From Drosophila miranda (Eukaryota > Arthropoda > Insecta > Diptera > Drosophilidae): a stretch of DNA of 64,000 nt. The notes under the pieces are model-generated. The model was given only the letters and a program-made list of their open reading frames with translations. It made no database searches and was not told the DNA's origin. This document shows positions 58,501 to 64,000 of this stretch, one piece after another; positions within the stretch are counted from its first letter, which is position 1; each line of letters begins with the position of its first letter. Location of the stretch: contig NC_046676.1 in NCBI RefSeq assembly GCF_003369915.1, positions 21,744,001-21,808,000 on the forward strand. Reading direction: 5' to 3'. Both the position numbers and the translations under genes were made by a program.

Positions 58501-61500
58501 TATGGTACCTCCGAAGTCGTCCCACTATCGAACGTTTTTCGACCCAAGTCTCCCCCGTCGTCACTCGTAAACATTAATAGCTAACCCAAGGGTTAAGGTC
58601 ATGCAGGACAAAGTGGAGGTTGCCCAGGGATGGGGTCATGTCATACTCGACAAAGAAAAGGCCAGAGAAGACCCTGCCACTGACCAGTCATCGGTCAGTC
58701 AATGACCGTTTCATATGGCAAATAATTGAATTTTTCTTTTTTGCTTTATTTTTCAAAGGGGAGTAGAAAAGAAAGAAAAATATCTTTTATATTTGCCAAA
58801 CGGAGCAGACATTGCGTGGGGCTTGATTTACGAGTTTTCAAATGGCTGGTTGCTGTTTTTGCCGTCGTAGGTTTTTACTATCATAATTTCATAAGCCGTT
58901 GAACCAAAGAAATAACACAGACACGAAAAAATAATCATAAATATGTATTGAAGTAATCCATCCACATCGCACCACAGAAAGTGTGGTGAAATGAAATCGA
59001 TTCTTATTCAAGCAAAAATAACATTTTTTGAACGATAAATATCGATAGTTATTTTAAGTGTTAAAACGTACCACAATTTATAGCCATTTACCACTAGGAT
59101 AAATTGCTTGTTGTTTGCCTTTTGTGTAACGCTTCTTGGCTAATTATTCTCGTTGGAGAGAGCGAAGAGAAAACTTTCCATTTGCTGAGAGGGTGAAAGC
59201 AAAAGTGAAAGTGCCATCGGTGTAATGACCAGCCAAATGAGAACAACTTTGTTTGCCCTTGCATATTGTTTGCGTTATCGATCCCCGCCCCTTTCACCGT
59301 GCTCTGCCACTCGACACAAGCCAATCCACAATTCGATTGGCTCGGTTGAGTGTATCAAAGTTTATGCTCCTGCATTGGCCTTCAAATTCATTCGCAAACT
59401 GGCTGAAACATAAATATTTTATGGCTTTCTAAGCGCACTCGCTTCGATGCTAGTTTCAGACAGGCGATGGAAAAAACCAATTCAGCAGGAATTTAATACA
59501 CTTTCATTTCGGTCCTGGCCGGGACCGGGTCCGGGTCCGGGTCCGGGTCCTTGTTGTGGTCCTGTGGTCAGTGTGTTATGGGAACGTGACTGAATTGGGC
59601 AAAAGATTTGCGCAGCACACAAAATGCCATGCCATGGACGATGTAATGTAATTGATATGGCCACACACACACACATGCTCCCTCAAAAGCTACATATTGG
59701 GGGGGTGGCTCCACCACCTATAAGCCACCTCCCCCCACCTCCTTGTCGTACGATTCCACGTTAGGCTCGTATGTATGCAAATAAGTTATGATTTGATTTG
59801 TACCATTGCAGCAAATTTATGAGTAGTAAGAACCCTGCCATTACGGATGCCTCGACTTTTTTTTTGGCTCGGGTTCGGCTTCGGGTTCGGGCCTGGTTCT
59901 GGCTCTCGAGCTCATGTTGTTGCCAATTTGCATAATGGCTCACGAAACGTTGCGTGCCTGCATGTGTGCGAGTGCTACAGATTTGTATATGTACATATGT
60001 GCAAATTTAAAATACATTTATTAAAATTCACTCCATAAATAACAATCAACAATGATTTTTACAGCCATTAAATGTAAATGCGAAATATCTCTGGTTATTG
60101 TTTCGCCCAAGTGAATACTTCAATTATGTGCAGTTACGATGTCTTTTTTTTATGTATTAAATGATGCTCTCAATACCCTTACAATTCGGGGCAGGTAAGT
60201 TCTTTTGAGGTGAAGGTACAAAGGAAGGTATACTGCATACTATCCTAAGGAACACTAAACACTAACCGTCAGCCCCAAATCACGGACCAAGACCAGTATG
60301 TTTCGATATTCAAATGTAAAATATGTAAATTTTGCAATTTTGCTATATTTGAACCGTCAATTGAGCCAATACACAAACTTTTTTCAGAGATAAATTTGTC
60401 TGGATTACTCGCAAATTGTGTATCTTAAATTTGTGTGGGAGAAAGAAGTCGTGGCGAAAATTTGTGTCCAAATGTTGTGGCTTTATATCTTAAGGTCTGC
60501 GAGAACACGGACTGATAAATTATACGCTTCGAGTACTGGGTGCAAGTCCACGTACCCAATAGTGGCTATCCGGTTTCCCTTTACGGAGGCGGCGAAAAGC
60601 AGCCAGAAACTGCAGCCAAAGTATCCATTTGATCACATACAATTACAGCAGTGCAGATGCACCAAAGAGTGTGTGTGTGTGTGTGTGCTGGTCTGTGGTT
60701 GTGCGAGGGCGCGGTCTGGTGGTGGGCGAACGCTCTCCGTGTGTTTATTTTGTTAACCAGCACAAAAGTGCCTTGGCCACGCTCGCACTCGCACTCGCAC
60801 TCGCAGTTGCAGTCGCAGTCGCAACGCACTTGACCAACTGTGGCACGTGTTGTCGCATTGGCAATAAGCACAGCAGGCACTGCCCCACAATCCAGCCACC
60901 CACTCGCACTCACACTCGCACTCGCACTCGCTCTCCTTCCCCGGCCCCGTCTCTCTGTGGGCGTCGCTTTAGTAATGCTTTTGCTTTTGGTCCAAGGATA
61001 AACTTTTATTTTCCAACCATTTTCCGAGTGTCTGTGTGGGTGATTGTGCATGTGTGTGTGTGTGTGTTCTTCAGGAGCAGTTTTTGCAGCATGCACCCAC
61101 CGAGCAGACCCTAGCGATGTTGCAAGAGCCATTATGTATACTCCACCCTTTCGCCCTGCCCATCTTATGGCCAGCACTTTCTTTCTCATTCCCTTATTTT
61201 TCTGGTTCTCGCTCTGTTACTGTTTCTGTTTCTGCCTGGTTCATTGCTTCGTTTGTTTTTTTGCCACACGGTCACGTGTTACCATCAGCGCGACTCGATT
61301 TTGCAAGGAGAGTGCAGCACATAAAGCTGCGATACCTCTGCTACCCCATCACCCCATCACCCCACTGATGGGGTGCACTCGTACTCTCAGCTGCCACGAC
61401 GTGCTCTGGCCAGCACGCACAAATTTAAAACCACAAAATCCCATAACAAAATGTCAAAAGCTGTTGGCGCTTTAACAGGGCTAAGAGATAAAGAGAGAGA

Positions 61501-64000
61501 GAGAGAGAGAGAGACAGAGAGTTGTTCGAAAAGGGTGTCAGTGGAAATAATCATAAACATTTGTGGCACATTTGTTTAGCTGCTGTCCGCCGTCAAACCT
61601 GCTATGCCCTCATAATTGTCTATTGTCCAATACAGTATATTGCTGTTCATCTATCGGCGGCTCTTTTTCTCCGCCTCGTTCCATCCCTTTTTGTGTCTGG
61701 CTAATTGGGCAACAAAATGCCGCCCTAGTGAATTTTTAATTGCCTGTCAAGGCTCGCCAAAAGCATTTATTTCGCATTGTGCATGCAATATATGAGGTAG
61801 GTACACATTTGTATACATCTATTTTTTACACCATTTTTCCACAGATTGTGGGTAAATTTTTCAATTAACATGTTTGCTTTGAGCCCGTGGCTGTCGACTC
61901 TACTCCTTTAATTTTGGTTTATCCTTTTTTATGCAACGCGAAAGTGTCCAACCTGTCCAGGCCGCACGGTCTTTGTCGTGGGAAAGGGCTGGTGGGCGGG
62001 TGAGGAAAATTTGCATATTTAAGTGAAATTTACGTTGTGGCTGATGTGGAATGTTTATGACGGATATGTTGGCTGACAAGTGTTGAAATTTATGTACACA
62101 GACACTGCATACATGCATACACATTAAGCCAAACACAAACATACACATACGCACACATCTAGTCCCGCATTCGTGTACACTGAGGGAAATAAATAGGCTT
62201 TTCAAATCTAGTTTCCAGAGGCTGTTCGGGCAGAACAGAACTGATTACCGAATATTTATACTTAGATTAAAATATGAATGCTATCTAATCGAAGAATTTC
62301 ACTTAAATTTTGAAATAAATATATAAATATAAATAAAATATATTTTATATATAAATTAACTATTTTCAAATTAAAATTAAATTTGTTTCCTACCAATTTA
62401 ATTAAATATATTTAGATCAAAGTTGAGTCTATTGAATTGTCTTTAAAATTCGAATATTTAATTATGATATTTCAAGATCATCTCTCTCTGCGGTTTAAGT
62501 TTGGCTGTTCAAAGGTACTGGAACTCTTGGTTTGGCCAAACCCACTTGGTTTGGCTTCCATTTTCAGGAGAAAAAACATACGAGCGTGTGTTTTTTTTAT
62601 TTTTCCTTTGGCGCAGTGCACGGGGCATCTCAAAAGCATTTTTCTTTCAAAACCTTTTCTAATTAGCATTTAGTCTCTCCTTTACGATCCGAGCGTTGGT
62701 CCATAACCGAGCTGGACCTCGGCTCAGCTGTGGGTCCACACATTAGTTAGCACTTAATTAGAGGGTCTCCATTTGTCTGGGAGATTATGACTAATTACGC
62801 AAGCTCTGGCATTCCAGAGATACCCACGTATTAGGGAGATCTTTTCAGATTTAATCTTTCTTCGATGCTAGTTTTTGCGCCCTGTCCACTACCCCAAGGA
62901 CAGGAGCCCCGTCCCCCAGTATCCTAGCTAAATGCAATGTTTAGTTTATTTTGCAGCTTCCGTCCGGTCGAGTCAGTCAGGCGTTGACTGTACTGATGCA
63001 CACACACGGACTGGGGCAGGGGCATAGCACGAGGCAGAGCCGCGTCGGATCCGCCTGTTTGTCTGTGCACTTCCCATCGCCATCGCCGGCCCATTGTGCC
63101 ACGTCTGCTGCCTCTGCAGCCCATCCTCTGGGCCCCCTTTTACTGATTTGACAATTCAAATACAATGCATGCCAGTGGCACATACATACAAGTAAATACA
63201 CAAATGCGATGTCCTGGCCTGGAAGTCAATTCCTGTATGTCTATGCCCTGTCCCTGCGTGTGTGTGTGTGGCTGTGTGGCAGCCACGTCTGCAACATTTT
63301 CCTCTTACCCCATAAGAATGCAGCCAGGCCAGCCCAGCTCTTTCAATGGACTAAAAGACATTCAATTCAGCCATGTTGGATGGCGGCAGGGCCTTGCTTC
63401 ACGTTTCAATTATGCAGCGTCCGCAATTCCTTGAAAGCCGCTTAAGTGACGGAACATATGAATCGAAAGTTTAATTAAAAACAAGTCGCGCCATTTCCCA
63501 TCGAACAATGTCCATATAGTGGCAACCCGATATGCAACATGTGAACATTAAATGGGAACTTGAACCAATCAACCATGTCCACCGGCAGAGCTTCCCAGGT
63601 ACATTCAAATGTTCATTTTTCTGGGAAAATGTTCGAGATGGAAAGTGTAACCACTACACCGGCAGTGGTCAGGTATTCAAGTCCTTGAGCAGCTCAACAT
63701 ATGCTTTCGTGTACATTTGTATGGCCATGTTAACACTCTCTGCTTTAAAGATGTGATAATATGTTTAATAACTTATACAAAATAGTCCGTGAATAGTTTT
63801 GGAATATGGCCACCATCAGGAGAGAAAGCCGTAGGCGGAACGATGCTAAAACCAACTAATTTGCTCGTTAAGCTGAGACCGAGGCTGAGTCATTGGCAGC
63901 TCATTAAAGACCCGAAGAGTGGGTGTGGCATAATTTTTGTGGCATCTCACATGCTGGCCGCCAAAAGAAGAGAAGAGACCCAACCGAATGTAGCCAGAGA
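55521..64000 (-). other. Probable large intron of the NALF gene, no exon recognised
   Basis: Neither strand shows an exon with family similarity or joined splice sites. Open frames here are translations of simple repeats: CACTCG hexamers (60781-60805 and 60902-60930), a GGGTCC tandem (59525-59550), GA runs (about 61490-61515), TG runs and ATCAGC triplets (58000). The gene's first coding exon is expected upstream of the acceptor at 55521, so at least part of this is intron. Confidence 0.45.
59525..59550. repeat. GGGTCC tandem repeat
   Basis: About four copies of a 6-bp GGGTCC unit. Confidence 0.75.

Noticed and set aside
60581..61189. 202-codon minus-strand and overlapping plus-strand open frames
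   Set aside because: Built largely from CACTCG, CACA and GA simple repeats, open in several frames at once.

Overview
The window is nuclear DNA of a fly of the genus Drosophila. It has short introns (about 55-90 nt) with GTRAGT-type donors, TATA/Inr and E-box core promoters, long AT-rich introns and UTRs, and many dispersed TACATACATATGTA-type simple repeats. The recognisable genes (Mmp1, a sialyltransferase, a NALF/Nlf-1 homolog and a probable Painting of fourth) are, as I recall, a distal 2R (about 60D-E) gene set of D. melanogaster, which points to Muller element C. The density of TATGTACATA repeats and the protein divergence suggest a Sophophoran outside the melanogaster subgroup, possibly the obscura group. 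The species call is inference.

Layout from left to right. A secreted alkaline phosphatase (665-2492, minus) is followed by an intact six-exon odorant receptor related to Or24a (3249-4725, minus). After sparse intergenic DNA there is a candidate 62-residue very basic small protein with a TATA promoter (7948-8136, plus). An 8 kb promoter- and UTR-like, repeat-rich region follows, then an uncharacterised 320-residue protein with an N-terminal helical (SAM-like) domain (16186-17223, plus). Next come a 190-nt foldback and a head-to-head pair: a TMEM186-like mitochondrial membrane protein (20563-21310, minus) and a fast-evolving single-RRM protein that I read as Pof (21685-23436, plus).

Most of the middle (24388 to about 42395, minus) is one gene, the matrix metalloproteinase Mmp1. 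A TATA-driven non-coding first exon near 42.4 kb is joined across large introns to a signal-peptide exon at 35.9 kb, the catalytic and hemopexin exons at 29.2-27.5 kb, and a distal exon at 24.5 kb coding a GPI-signal-like tail. Reading through the fourth coding exon instead gives a shorter protein with a hydrophilic end. So the locus appears to make tethered and secreted enzymes.

To the right lie an ST6Gal-type sialyltransferase (45861-47659, minus, six exons) and the last three coding exons of an Nlf-1/NALF (FAM155) sodium-leak-channel partner (53443-55520, minus). The N-terminal exon or exons of that gene are not visible and probably lie beyond 64 kb. All exon models were built by hand from splice sites and reading-frame continuity. 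I had no alignment or transcript data.

No strikingly new multi-gene system is evident. The most interesting signals are the AP-1-like site cluster over Mmp1, the Mmp1 alternative C-termini, the foldback at 20.1 kb, the small basic ORF, a stop-free 75-nt intron, and a diverged Or24a-type receptor in this neighbourhood.
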